Part shown: positions 39,166-47,167 of the stretch, piece by piece
Numbering within the stretch: position 1 is the first letter of the stretch
Layout: each line of letters opens with the position of its first letter
Source of the DNA: Lentzea sp033794685
Lineage (GTDB): Bacteria > Actinomycetota > Actinomycetes > Mycobacteriales > Pseudonocardiaceae
Strand: one strand, 5' to 3'
DNA: 64,000 nucleotides
NCBI GenBank assembly: GCA_033794685.1
Contig: JARAYZ010000001.1
Position numbers and translations under genes: made by a program
Notes under the pieces: generated by a model
Told to the model about the DNA's origin: nothing
What the model saw: the letters and a program-made list of their open reading frames with translations, nothing else
Databases searched by the model: none

Positions 39166-39684
39166 TCACGACGCCGGTCGCAGGTCGTCGATGGTGTCGC
39201 CCAGAGCTTCCCTGAGCGCTGCCAGCCCGCGCGCGGTCTGACTCTTCACAGTTCCTTCCGAGCACTTCAGCGCCTCGGCCGTGGCCGTGACGTCGAGGCC
39301 CTCGAGGAACCTCAGCACGAGCACGGCCCGTTGCCTGGGCGGGACTCTGCGCAGACCCTTCATCAACGCCTCGCGCGTCGCGACCGTCTCGCCGATCTCG
39401 TTGTCCGTCGTCGGTGACTCGGGCATCTCGTCGGTGAACTTCTCGCGCCGCCACGGACGGCGTGACTCGTCGATCACCGCGCGCACGACACTGCGTCGGA
39501 CGTAGGCGTCGAGAGCCTGCTTGTCCCGGATCTTCCGCCACCTCCTGTGCAGTGCCACGAACGCCGTCTGCGCGAAGTCGTCAGCGCGGTGCCAGTCGCC
39601 GCACAGCAGGTATGCCGTTCGGCGCACGGCCTCACGGCGAGCCACGAAGTACTCCGCGAACTCCTGCTCGTCGCGCTGATCCAC
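39166..39684 (-). CDS. SigE-family ECF sigma factor 2
   Basis: 172-aa SigE-family ECF sigma factor, paralogous to the one at 37268. Region 2: VRRTAYLLCGDWHRADDFAQTAFVALHRRW; region 4: LRRVPPRQRAVLVLRFLEGLDVTATAEALKCSEGTVKSQTARGLAALREAL. GTG 39684 is chosen because family similarity begins there and GGAGAG lies about 9 bases upstream. That site is in a GCGGA-N6-TCCGC dyad (39685-39700), echoing the stronger repeat before sigma factor 1. Confidence 0.88.
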   Translation of the reverse strand: MDQRDEQEFAEYFVARREAVRRTAYLLCGDWHRADDFAQTAFVALHRRWRKIRDKQALDAYVRRSVVRAVIDESRRPWRREKFTDEMPESPTTDNEIGETVATREALMKGLRRVPPRQRAVLVLRFLEGLDVTATAEALKCSEGTVKSQTARGLAALREALGDTIDDLRPAS

Positions 39685-39804
39685 GCGGACTGCTCTCCGC
39701 TCGTTCCTCGAGTTGCACTGACAGGACGGAAACCGGGTCACCAACGGTTGCACGAACCATCCACGAGAGCTACATCACCCCCTCGGTCGTTCACCTGATG
39801 TGAT

Positions 39805-40809
39805 GTGATCGAGGCTGTGACCCCCATTGACCTGCGCTCGGACACCGTCACCAAGCCCGGCGAGGCCATGCGCCGGGCGATGGCCGCGGCCGAGGTCGGC
39901 GACGACGTCCTGGACCACGACCCGACCATGGCCGCCCTCGAGGAGCGGGTGGCGTCGTTGCTCGGCGTCGAGGCCGCCCTCTGGGTTCCCTCCGGTTCGA
40001 TGGGCAACCTCATCGCGCTGTACCTGCACCTGTCGCGCGGGGACCGGTTCCTCGCTCCTCTCGGCGCGCACGTGCTGGACGCCGAACTCGGGACCGCCGC
40101 GTGGCTGGCCGGCGGGATGCCGCACGCGCTGCACGACGTGTCTCCCGAGGCGGTGCTCGCCGCGGCCGGGGGTGAGTCGCCCTACTACGGGCTGCGCACG
40201 ACGTTGCTCTGCCTGGAGAACACGCACAACGCGTCCGGTGGCACGGTGACCACCGTCGACGAGCACGCCGCCCTGGTCGCCGCCGCCCGGTCCGCGGGGC
40301 TCGCGGTGCACCTCGACGGGGCCCGGCTGTGGAACGCGTCGGTCGCGCTCGGGGTGCCGCTGCCGTCGTTGACGGCCGGGGTCGACACGGTGCAGGTGTG
40401 CCTGTCGAAGGGGCTCGGCGCGCCGGTCGGTTCGGTGGTGGCGGGCTCCGCGTCGTTCGTGGTGGAGGCCCGCCGGGTGCGGAAGATGCTGGGCGGCGGA
40501 GTGCGGCAGGGCGGTGTGCTGGCGGCCGCGGGTCTAGTCGCGCTCGACCGGATCGACCTGCTGGCAGCCGATCATTCCAATGCCAATGGATTGGCTTCCG
40601 GGTTGAGGGCGCTGGGCTGGGAGGTGGACGAGCCCGCCACGAACATCGTGCTGGCGTCGGTGCCCGACCTGGACAAGACGCTGCTGTCGCTGCGCGACGT
40701 CGGTGTTCTGGCCAGTCCCATGTCAGGCAAGGTTCGGTTCGTGACGCACGGCGACGTGGACTCGTCCGACGTCGCCGAGGTGCTTCGTCGCCTGCGAGAG
40801 GACGTCTAG
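39805..40809 (+). CDS. Low-specificity threonine aldolase family enzyme
   Basis: 334-aa PLP-dependent fold-type I enzyme that would split L-threonine or related beta-hydroxy amino acids into glycine and an aldehyde. Family features: IDLRSDTVTKPGEAM, GDDVLDHDPTMAALEERVA, LLCLENTHNASGGTV, VHLDGARLWNA and the PLP lysine in CLSKGLGAPVGS. GTG 39805 is the longest start; GTG 39817 (giving TPIDLRSDT) has GAGG just before it and is equally likely. The next gene begins right after its stop. Confidence 0.85.
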   Translation: MIEAVTPIDLRSDTVTKPGEAMRRAMAAAEVGDDVLDHDPTMAALEERVASLLGVEAALWVPSGSMGNLIALYLHLSRGDRFLAPLGAHVLDAELGTAAWLAGGMPHALHDVSPEAVLAAAGGESPYYGLRTTLLCLENTHNASGGTVTTVDEHAALVAAARSAGLAVHLDGARLWNASVALGVPLPSLTAGVDTVQVCLSKGLGAPVGSVVAGSASFVVEARRVRKMLGGGVRQGGVLAAAGLVALDRIDLLAADHSNANGLASGLRALGWEVDEPATNIVLASVPDLDKTLLSLRDVGVLASPMSGKVRFVTHGDVDSSDVAEVLRRLREDV

Positions 40810-41406
40810 ATGCGCTGGATCGTGTTCGACTTCGGCGAGGTCATCAGCCAGAGGAACCCTGCACGGCCCGCGATGGCTGCCCGGCTCGGGGTGTCGTTCG
40901 ACGACTTCGAGGCCGTCTACTGGGACCGGGACGCGTACGACCGGGGCGGGTCCGACGCCGACTACTGGGGGCGGATCGGTTCCGCGCTCGGGGTGCCGCT
41001 CGACGACACGCTCGTGCGTGAGCTGACCGCCATGGACAACGCGGGCTGGCTCGACGACCCGGTGCTGCAGACCGTCGCGTTGATCGAGGACCTGTCCGCG
41101 CTGGGGGTGCCGCTGGCGTTGCTGTCGAACGCGCCGTCGACGTTCGGGAGGCTGGCCGAGAAGACACCGTGGGCCAAGCACTTCCGGCACCTGATCTTCT
41201 CGGGTGACCTCGGCTGCGCGAAGCCGGACGCGGCGATCTGGGCGCGTGCGGAGGCCGTGATCGGGTCGCCGGACCTGATCTTCTTCGACGACCGGCTGTC
41301 CAACGTGGAGGGTGCGTTGATCGCGGGCTGGGACGCGCGCCTGTGGACGTCAGCCGCTGCTGCGCGTGCCGAGCTCCTTGCGGAGTTCGGCGATCTCGGT
41401 CCTTAG
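40810..41406 (+). CDS. HAD family hydrolase
   Basis: 198-aa haloacid dehalogenase-type hydrolase. Motif I WIVFDFGEVIS with nucleophile Asp, motif II LALLSNAP, motif III Lys in CAKPDAAIW and motif IV LIFFDDRLSNVEGA are all present, with an alpha-helical cap between motifs I and II, as in epoxide-hydrolase-N/phosphatase-like members. Substrate not predictable. The ATG directly abuts the aldolase stop, so they are co-transcribed. Its last 57 bases overlap the convergent channel gene. Confidence 0.85.
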   Translation: MRWIVFDFGEVISQRNPARPAMAARLGVSFDDFEAVYWDRDAYDRGGSDADYWGRIGSALGVPLDDTLVRELTAMDNAGWLDDPVLQTVALIEDLSALGVPLALLSNAPSTFGRLAEKTPWAKHFRHLIFSGDLGCAKPDAAIWARAEAVIGSPDLIFFDDRLSNVEGALIAGWDARLWTSAAAARAELLAEFGDLGP

Positions 41407-42075
41407 GTTCCGGAGTTCCTGCGCGGTCTCGAGCTCTGCTTCCTCGACGCCGCGCAGTTTCTCCACGAGCCAACTGGCGATCGTGCCGGTGATGACACCG
41501 AGCAGCGCGATGCCGCCGACCATGAGCAACCCGGCGACGAGCCGCCCCTCACCCGTGACGGGGTAGCGGTCGCCGTACCCGACCGTCGACATGGTGGTCA
41601 GCGTCCACCACAGCGCGTCGCCGAACGTGGTGATGCTGGCGTTCTCCGCGTGCCTTTCCGCATCCAGCACCGCGAGGCTCGCGCAAAACGCGACTATTGC
41701 CGTCACGCCTGCGACGTAAATGCTGACGCGTTGCCTGATCTTGTGCTGGAACTTCTTGTTCAGCAACGTGATGACGGTGATCAGCCTGAGCACCCTGAGC
41801 TGCCGCACCATCGGCAGAACAACCGCGGCAAGATCGAAAAGATGTGTTCTCAGGAACTTCAGCTTGTTCTGCGCCAGCGTGACCCTGGTGATGAAATCCG
41901 CCGCGAACAGCGCCCAGACCAGCCACAACGCGATCTCCAGAGGCACGTGCATGGCCCCGTGATCGTCGAGAACCTGCCACGCGTAGGCGGCGAGGAACAC
42001 TCCGGCGAGCGCCGTCAACGGCCACTCGACCTTTCGCTCCCACCGCTCGAGGCGGGCCTCGTTGGCTAACAACAC
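41350..42075 (-). CDS. Voltage-gated-type potassium channel
   Basis: 241-aa ion channel with six predicted membrane helices. The filter TVGYGD (164-169) lies in WWTLTTMSTVGYGDRYP between the last two helices, and the S4-like segment VRQLRVLRLITVITLLNKKF carries three or four basic residues, fewer than classical Kv sensors. A C-terminal coiled coil (VEEAELETAQELRNLRTEIAEL) may tetramerise it. GTG start; codon 3 is a TTA, rare in such genomes and bldA-dependent in Streptomyces. Its 3' 57 bases overlap the HAD gene. Confidence 0.88.
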   Translation of the reverse strand: MLLANEARLERWERKVEWPLTALAGVFLAAYAWQVLDDHGAMHVPLEIALWLVWALFAADFITRVTLAQNKLKFLRTHLFDLAAVVLPMVRQLRVLRLITVITLLNKKFQHKIRQRVSIYVAGVTAIVAFCASLAVLDAERHAENASITTFGDALWWTLTTMSTVGYGDRYPVTGEGRLVAGLLMVGGIALLGVITGTIASWLVEKLRGVEEAELETAQELRNLRTEIAELRKELGTRSSG

Positions 42076-42113
42076 CGCCTCATGGTGAGTGGTGCGTTCG
42101 CATTAATCCAGAC

Positions 42114-42263
42114 TCATCGCCTGGATTTGATCGCACCGTAAGCCGCGGTGCCTGCGAGGAGTAGTCCTCCAATCACAGCGAGCCAGAAAAGACCTTTCAC
42201 CACGGCTCCGACGACGGCCAGCACGATCCAGATCGCCACCAGCCACCCGATGATCGCCCACAT
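42114..42263 (-). CDS. Small membrane protein, 49 aa
   Basis: 49-residue protein with two hydrophobic stretches (WAIIGWLVAIWIVLAVVGAVV and GLFWLAVIGGLLLAGTAAYG) and a basic tail KSRR. ATG at 42263 with a strong GGGGAGG 4 bases upstream, which is better evidence than length alone. Similar tiny hydrophobic proteins are common in actinobacteria, with no known role. It stands alone between the aminotransferase and the channel on the same strand. Confidence 0.65.
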   Translation of the reverse strand: MWAIIGWLVAIWIVLAVVGAVVKGLFWLAVIGGLLLAGTAAYGAIKSRR

Positions 42264-42322
42264 AGGACCTCCCCTTCCCTCACGCTGTGAACGTCCGGCG
42301 ACGCTGTTTTGTTGCTCGTGGG

Positions 42323-43453
42323 TCAGAGCCAGGCCTTCAGGCGTCGCAGGGCCTCCTCGACGTCCTCCGTGGCGCCCGCGAACGACATGCGCACGAAGTG
42401 GTGCCCGTCCACCGGGTCGAAGTCGATGCCCGGCACGATCGCGACCCCGGTGTCGGCCAGCAGCCGCTTGCAGAAGTCCATCGAGTCGTCCGTCAGGTGC
42501 CGCACGTCCGCGTACACGTAGAACGCGCCGTCGGCCGGAGCGAGCTTGTCGATGCCGAGGTCGGTGAGGCCTTCGAGCAGCAGGTCGCGGTTCGCCCGGT
42601 AGCGCTCGAGGTGCTCGGCCGTCTCCGCGTACGAGTCCTCGTGGAACGCCTCGACCGCCGCGTACTGCGCCAGCGCGGGCGGGCACAGCGTGAAGTTGCC
42701 CGTCAGGCAGTCCACGGCCCTGCGCAGTCGTTCCGGCAGCAACATCCACCCGAGTCGCCAGCCGGTCATCGCGAACGCCTTGGAGAACGAGTTCACGACG
42801 ATCGCGTCCCGGCTGGTCTCCCAGGCGCACCGGAGCGGCTCGCCGTAGCTGATGCCGTGGTAGATCTCGTCGCTGATCAGCTGCACGCCGTTGGTGCCGC
42901 ACCAGGCGGCGATCGGGTCGACGTCGGCGACGGTGCCGGTCGGGTTGGCCGGGCTGGCCACGATCACGCCCTTGAGCCCGGGATCGAGCATCTCGACCGT
43001 GGGCTGGAAGCGCGTCTCCGGCCCGCACGGCAACTCGACGACCTCGCACCCCAGCGCCTTGAGGATGTTGCGGTAGGCCGGATATCCCGGCCGTGCCAGC
43101 GCCACCCGGTCGCCCGCGTCGAAGGCGGCCAGGAACGCGAGCGTGAAGGCGCCCGACGAGCCCGTGGTCACCACCACGTCGTCCGCCGACACGTCGAGGT
43201 CGTACTGCCTCTTGTAGTGCCCGGCGATGGCCTGGCGCAGTTCGGGAATCCCGAGTTGCTCGGTGTAGCCCAGCGAGTGCTCGTCCAGGGCCCGTGCGGC
43301 GGCCTCCCGCACCGGGCGCGGCGCGGGACTCGACGGCTGTCCGGCCGCCAGGGAGATCACGTCGCCGTGCGTCCGCTGCCTGAGCGCGGCAGCGGACAGC
43401 ACGTCCATGACGTGGAAGGGCGGGACGTCGGCGCGGGCGGCCACGGTCAGCAT
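42323..43453 (-). CDS. Class I/II pyridoxal-phosphate aminotransferase
   Basis: 376-aa fold-type I aminotransferase. ISLAAGQPSSPAPRPV, LGYTEQLGIPELRQAIAGHY, VIVASPANPTGT, LISDEIYHGISYG and the PLP lysine in VVNSFSKAFAMTGWRLGW are typical of aspartate/alanine-type enzymes. Donor specificity is uncertain. ATG 43453. Monocistronic as far as neighbours show. Confidence 0.88.
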   Translation of the reverse strand: MLTVAARADVPPFHVMDVLSAAALRQRTHGDVISLAAGQPSSPAPRPVREAAARALDEHSLGYTEQLGIPELRQAIAGHYKRQYDLDVSADDVVVTTGSSGAFTLAFLAAFDAGDRVALARPGYPAYRNILKALGCEVVELPCGPETRFQPTVEMLDPGLKGVIVASPANPTGTVADVDPIAAWCGTNGVQLISDEIYHGISYGEPLRCAWETSRDAIVVNSFSKAFAMTGWRLGWMLLPERLRRAVDCLTGNFTLCPPALAQYAAVEAFHEDSYAETAEHLERYRANRDLLLEGLTDLGIDKLAPADGAFYVYADVRHLTDDSMDFCKRLLADTGVAIVPGIDFDPVDGHHFVRMSFAGATEDVEEALRRLKAWL

Positions 43454-43473
43454 GACGTCAGGCTAACCACAGG

Positions 43474-44649
43474 TCAGTACCCCTGGTATCCGCCGCCCTG
43501 GGACATCGCCTTCAGGCCCGGGTGGCCTTCGAAGCCACCGTAGCGCGAGAAGGTGTAGCGGACGCCGGCGACGATGTTGTCGATCGGATTCCAGATGTCG
43601 TCGTGGCCGGGCAGCTTGTGCGCGTTGAACGTCGAGTCGATGCACTGCATGAGGCCCTTGGAGGGCGTGCCGGCCTGGGCGTTGGAGTCCCAGAGGTTGA
43701 TGGCGTGCGGGTTGCCGCTCGACTCCTTCTCGATGATCTTCCAGATCTCGTCGATGTTCTCGTCGGTGACCGGGATCCCGTTGGCCTGGAGGATCTTGAT
43801 GGCCTCGCGGATCCACTCCTCGACGTTGCCGGGCGGTGGGCTGCCCGAGGGCGGGCCGCCGCTGGAGCCGAGGCCGCCCGCGCCGCCGCCCTCACCTCCG
43901 CCGCCTCCGCCACCACCACCGCCGGAAGCGCCACCTCCTCCACCACCGCCACCGCCGCCGTGGTTGGTCGCGGCTGGCGCGGGTGCGGGCTGCGCGTCCG
44001 ATGTGGACGAAGGCTTGGTGGACTCGTCGGGTGGCGGGGTCGCGGTCCATTCGACGGGCTTGCCCGGGGCCGGGGTGAAGGACTGGGTGTTGGGGTCCTC
44101 GAGCGCCGAGAACTTCGGGGTCAGTCCGCCGGGGCGGCCCTTCAGGGTGCCTGCGGCGGAGTTCACCGCGCTTTCCGCCTGGGAGACAACGGGCCGGGCG
44201 TCACCCGTGGCCTCGGCGCAGTAGCCGCGGATGAGGCTGTCGACGTCCTCTTGTGGCTGGTTGCGGAGTTGCTGACGGGCCTGCCGGGCGCGGCTCAGCA
44301 GGTCTTCGCAGATGCGGCTCATCGAGGTCTTCGCGGTTTCCAACGCGTTCGCGGCCGCCTCCAGGTCGGTCGCGGCGTTGGTGAGCGCTTCGGCCATCGA
44401 GGTGCCGCACTTCGTGACGTTGGCCATGTAGGCGACGAAGCCGTCGGCGGACTTGCCTTCCCAGGCGCCGTCGAGCTGTGCGACGGACCGCTGCACGACG
44501 TTCGTCTGGTCGCCGCACTTGCCCGCTGCCTGCTTCCAGCGGTTCGCGATGTCGCGCACGGCCTGGGGTTGGGCGGTCTCGATCTTGTCCGCGAGAGCCG
44601 CCAGGTCCGCGCCACCCGGCAACGCCGCGACTTCGTCCATCGCGCTCAC
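43474..44649 (-). CDS. WXG100-lytic transglycosylase (SLT) fusion
   Basis: 391-aa protein joining a type VII substrate domain to a peptidoglycan-cutting domain. Residues 1-175 are helical with WEG at 63-65 and Cys at 45, 81, 114 and 144; 176-275 is a Pro/Ser then almost pure Gly linker (about 30 Gly in 231-259); 276-391 is a soluble lytic transglycosylase domain with IIEKESSGNPHAIN (catalytic Glu309), SKGLMQCIDSTF and VRYTFSRYGG. No Sec signal, so ESX export is inferred. GTG start, 1 base after the stop of its small WXG100-like neighbour. Confidence 0.82.
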   Translation of the reverse strand: MSAMDEVAALPGGADLAALADKIETAQPQAVRDIANRWKQAAGKCGDQTNVVQRSVAQLDGAWEGKSADGFVAYMANVTKCGTSMAEALTNAATDLEAAANALETAKTSMSRICEDLLSRARQARQQLRNQPQEDVDSLIRGYCAEATGDARPVVSQAESAVNSAAGTLKGRPGGLTPKFSALEDPNTQSFTPAPGKPVEWTATPPPDESTKPSSTSDAQPAPAPAATNHGGGGGGGGGGASGGGGGGGGGGEGGGAGGLGSSGGPPSGSPPPGNVEEWIREAIKILQANGIPVTDENIDEIWKIIEKESSGNPHAINLWDSNAQAGTPSKGLMQCIDSTFNAHKLPGHDDIWNPIDNIVAGVRYTFSRYGGFEGHPGLKAMSQGGGYQGY

Positions 44650-44650
44650 G

Positions 44651-44956
44651 TCAGACCGCCTTCAGGGAGTTCTTGTTGGTTTCCTCGATGTCCGCGACGT
44701 TGGTCTGGACCGCGTCGAGCGCGCCTTCCACCTTGCGCAGCACCTTTTCGGCCGCCTCGAACTCCTGCACGCCTGTCTGGTCCATTGCGGACACCGCGCT
44801 GGAGATCGCACCGGAAGAACCGAGTTTCCCGAAAATGTCCGGATTGCCGTACTGGCCGGAAAAGCCGTCACCGATCGCGCCGAATTGTCCGGCTTGGCTG
44901 CTCACGGTCGTTCGGCACTGTTCCATGGCTTCAGTGTTCAACTTGGTCGGAGCCAT
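44651..44956 (-). CDS. WXG100-like partner of the transglycosylase fusion
   Basis: 101-aa helical protein without signal peptide, sized like ESAT-6 family members and encoded directly before the SLT fusion. The central turn lacks the WXG tryptophan (region IFGKLGSSG). A GGGGG tract precedes the ATG. Probably forms the heterodimer with the fusion protein's N-terminal domain for export. Confidence 0.72.
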   Translation of the reverse strand: MAPTKLNTEAMEQCRTTVSSQAGQFGAIGDGFSGQYGNPDIFGKLGSSGAISSAVSAMDQTGVQEFEAAEKVLRKVEGALDAVQTNVADIEETNKNSLKAV

Positions 44957-45089
44957 GCGCTTACCCCCTAAAACGTCTACTCGTCGACCCTAGAACGAAG
45001 TGCGGCGGGCGTTGCGCCGATTCGCTCTTTCGAGACGACGATGCCCGCCCGTCGAGTTCGACGGACGGGCACGTACGGGGGTTCCGTGA

Positions 45090-45845
45090 TCAGACTTCCT
45101 GCAAGAGCTCCCAGATCGATCCGGCGAGCCGATGGTTGTCGACCGGCGTGATCGTGCACCACTGCCGCCCGTCACTGCTCGGTTTGAGCTGACGGAGATA
45201 ACGCCCGTTGTGCGTGTCGTGGAAGGAAACGACACGACCGGCACGCCGCCCGTTGCGCTGCACCCCGAACTGCCCACGCGTCGACATGCCGTCGAGCATC
45301 CCGGCGAGTTCCTGCGCGTCACCGAGCCGCATTCCCCGCCGTTCCAGCATGGTGATCATCCGCTGCGCGTCGAGCCCGACGTCCTTGGCGGCGGCCACCA
45401 ACTCGTCGTAGGGCATGCTGGTCGACCGCCCGAACCCGGCGGGCATCTCACCGGCGACCGACACCGCGGCCTCGGCGAGAGCCGTGCCCCGAGCCTCGAT
45501 CAACCACATCTCGTCACGGTCCTGCACCGCCAGGATCGCCTCGTCCCCGATGGCCGCCGCGAGCCCGCTGATCTGCCGGTCGGCCCAGATCCACAGGTCG
45601 ATCGACACCTGGTGGTTCGCCAGCAGCGCGAACCCGTCGGCGAGCTCGGGCACGACCCGCCCGTTGCTCGCCAGCCCGCGCGCCTCCAGCGACTCCCAGG
45701 CCCGTTTCACCACCTCGGACTTCTCCGTGTGGGTGACGGAGGGAATCCGCGTGTCGAGCGCGACGTGCGCGGCCGGGAGGCGTTGCGCCTCCCAGACCAC
45801 GGCGAACTCCACTGTGGACAGAACCACAGAACCAGGTGAGCTCAA
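45090..45845 (-). CDS. ESX secretion-associated chaperone, EspG family (cassette B)
   Basis: 251-aa EspG-like chaperone. Features shared with the cassette A protein: an N-terminal strand-helix STVEFAVVWEAQRLP, a mid-region with AVQDRDEMWLIEARG, and the C-terminal pair GRVVSFHDTHNGRYLRQLKPSSDG then WCTITPVDNHRLAGSI. Expected to bind the PPE protein encoded 5 bases upstream. The longest frame starts at TTG 45845; GTG 45827 is an alternative. Overall identity to the cassette A copy is low, so the two probably serve different cargo. Confidence 0.8.
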   Translation of the reverse strand: MSSPGSVVLSTVEFAVVWEAQRLPAAHVALDTRIPSVTHTEKSEVVKRAWESLEARGLASNGRVVPELADGFALLANHQVSIDLWIWADRQISGLAAAIGDEAILAVQDRDEMWLIEARGTALAEAAVSVAGEMPAGFGRSTSMPYDELVAAAKDVGLDAQRMITMLERRGMRLGDAQELAGMLDGMSTRGQFGVQRNGRRAGRVVSFHDTHNGRYLRQLKPSSDGRQWCTITPVDNHRLAGSIWELLQEV

Positions 45846-45850
45846 GGGAT

Positions 45851-47158
45851 CTACTTGTCCTTCGGGTCTTCGCCGATGACGGACTGAACCACCATGCGGT
45901 CATCACCGAACATCTCGTCGGAGTCGACGCCGTACTTGCGCACGTGCTCGCCGTCCTCCTCGCCCTCGCTCCTGGCACCACCGGCGGCAGGCGACATGAG
46001 CGAACCACCACCCTTGCCGGCCGCACCACCCTTGCCGGCGGCCGCGGGACCTCCGCGACCGGCATCGGGCCCGACACCGCTGGCACCACCGGGCGTCATC
46101 GCTGCACCCGGACCCTTGCCCGCGACGCCGGTACCGCCGGCGCCACCAGGTCCTGCACCTGCACCTGCGCCGCCTGCGCCGGTCTTGCCGCCTGCGCCGA
46201 TCGTGCTGGGCGCGCCCTTGGGACCGGTGGGGGCGATGGGCGTCTTGGGAGCCTGGCTCGGTCCGCGTCCGCCGCCGACCACCTGCGCGCCACGAGCACC
46301 AGTCGCGCCGCCGGCGAGACCGGCCGCCCCGAGTGCCGCGGCCGCCGTGCCGAACGACGGGACGCCGGAGGGCTTGGGCAGGCCGAGGCCGGCCGCGACC
46401 GGAGTGCCTGATCCGGCGCCGGGGAGGACGCCGGTGGCGTTGCCGGGGGTGCTCGGGGTCAGACCTGGCGTGCCGGTGAAGCCGGGGGAACCCGGGCTGC
46501 CTGGGCCGCCGGTGTAGCCGGGGCCGCCGGTGATGCCGGGAGGGCCGCCTGCGGGCGTGCCGACCTGGGGGCCGACGGGAGTGGCGACCGCGCCGCTGGC
46601 CACGACGATGTCCGGCGGCGGGGTGGGTACGCGGAAGCCGTCGAGCGAGTTCTGGCTGTTCCGGACGTAGCCGTTGAGGCTGTCGATGGCCTGCTGACGA
46701 GCCGCGTTGGTCGCCGCGACCTCCTTGGCGTGGTCGGTCTCGACACCGAAGAAGCCGCCGACCTTGTCTCCGAAGTTCTGCTCCGTGTCACCACGAAGGT
46801 TCTGCGGAGGAGGCGTGCTGTGGCGGGCCTGGCTGGTGCTCTCGCCCTGCTGCGTCATCGCCTGGGAGCTCTGATTGGACGCCTGGCTGCCGTCGTCGAG
46901 CCCAGCGGCGACCACTTCGGTCTTCGACTGGCTCTTCTCGGCGGTGGCGCCACCCCACTCGATCTTGAGCGCCCTGAGCTGGTCCCTGATCGCCTGGTCG
47001 ACCGTTTCCAGCGTGTTCGCGAGTGAGCGCAAGGCCGCTGACGCTTCGCCGAACTTCGCGGCGACCTGGGTGCCCGAGAGCTTCTGGACCTCGTTCGCGA
47101 GATCCGCGTTGGACCAACCGTCGAAGTTCCAGTCAGTGAGCTGCCGATAACCCGACAT
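45851..47158 (-). CDS. PPE-like ESX substrate (cassette B)
   Basis: 435-aa protein with a helical N-terminal domain (1-180; W68-G-G70 turn; TDWNFDGWSNADLANEVQKL start), a Pro/Gly/Ala-rich low-complexity region (about 190-400) and a charged C-terminal motif (Y-G-V-D-S-D-E-M-F-G-D-D-R-M-V) nearly identical to the end of the cassette A protein. No signal peptide; ESX export inferred. ATG 47158. Transcribed after the DUF3558 gene and before EspG. Confidence 0.8.
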   Translation of the reverse strand: MSGYRQLTDWNFDGWSNADLANEVQKLSGTQVAAKFGEASAALRSLANTLETVDQAIRDQLRALKIEWGGATAEKSQSKTEVVAAGLDDGSQASNQSSQAMTQQGESTSQARHSTPPPQNLRGDTEQNFGDKVGGFFGVETDHAKEVAATNAARQQAIDSLNGYVRNSQNSLDGFRVPTPPPDIVVASGAVATPVGPQVGTPAGGPPGITGGPGYTGGPGSPGSPGFTGTPGLTPSTPGNATGVLPGAGSGTPVAAGLGLPKPSGVPSFGTAAAALGAAGLAGGATGARGAQVVGGGRGPSQAPKTPIAPTGPKGAPSTIGAGGKTGAGGAGAGAGPGGAGGTGVAGKGPGAAMTPGGASGVGPDAGRGGPAAAGKGGAAGKGGGSLMSPAAGGARSEGEEDGEHVRKYGVDSDEMFGDDRMVVQSVIGEDPKDK

Positions 47159-47167
47159 GGCTCCCCC

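Noticed and set aside
43830..43960. Repeat-like GCC/ACC tract suggesting a tandem repeat locus or CRISPR
   Set aside because: It is the glycine-linker coding region of the transglycosylase fusion; no spacers or regular unit.
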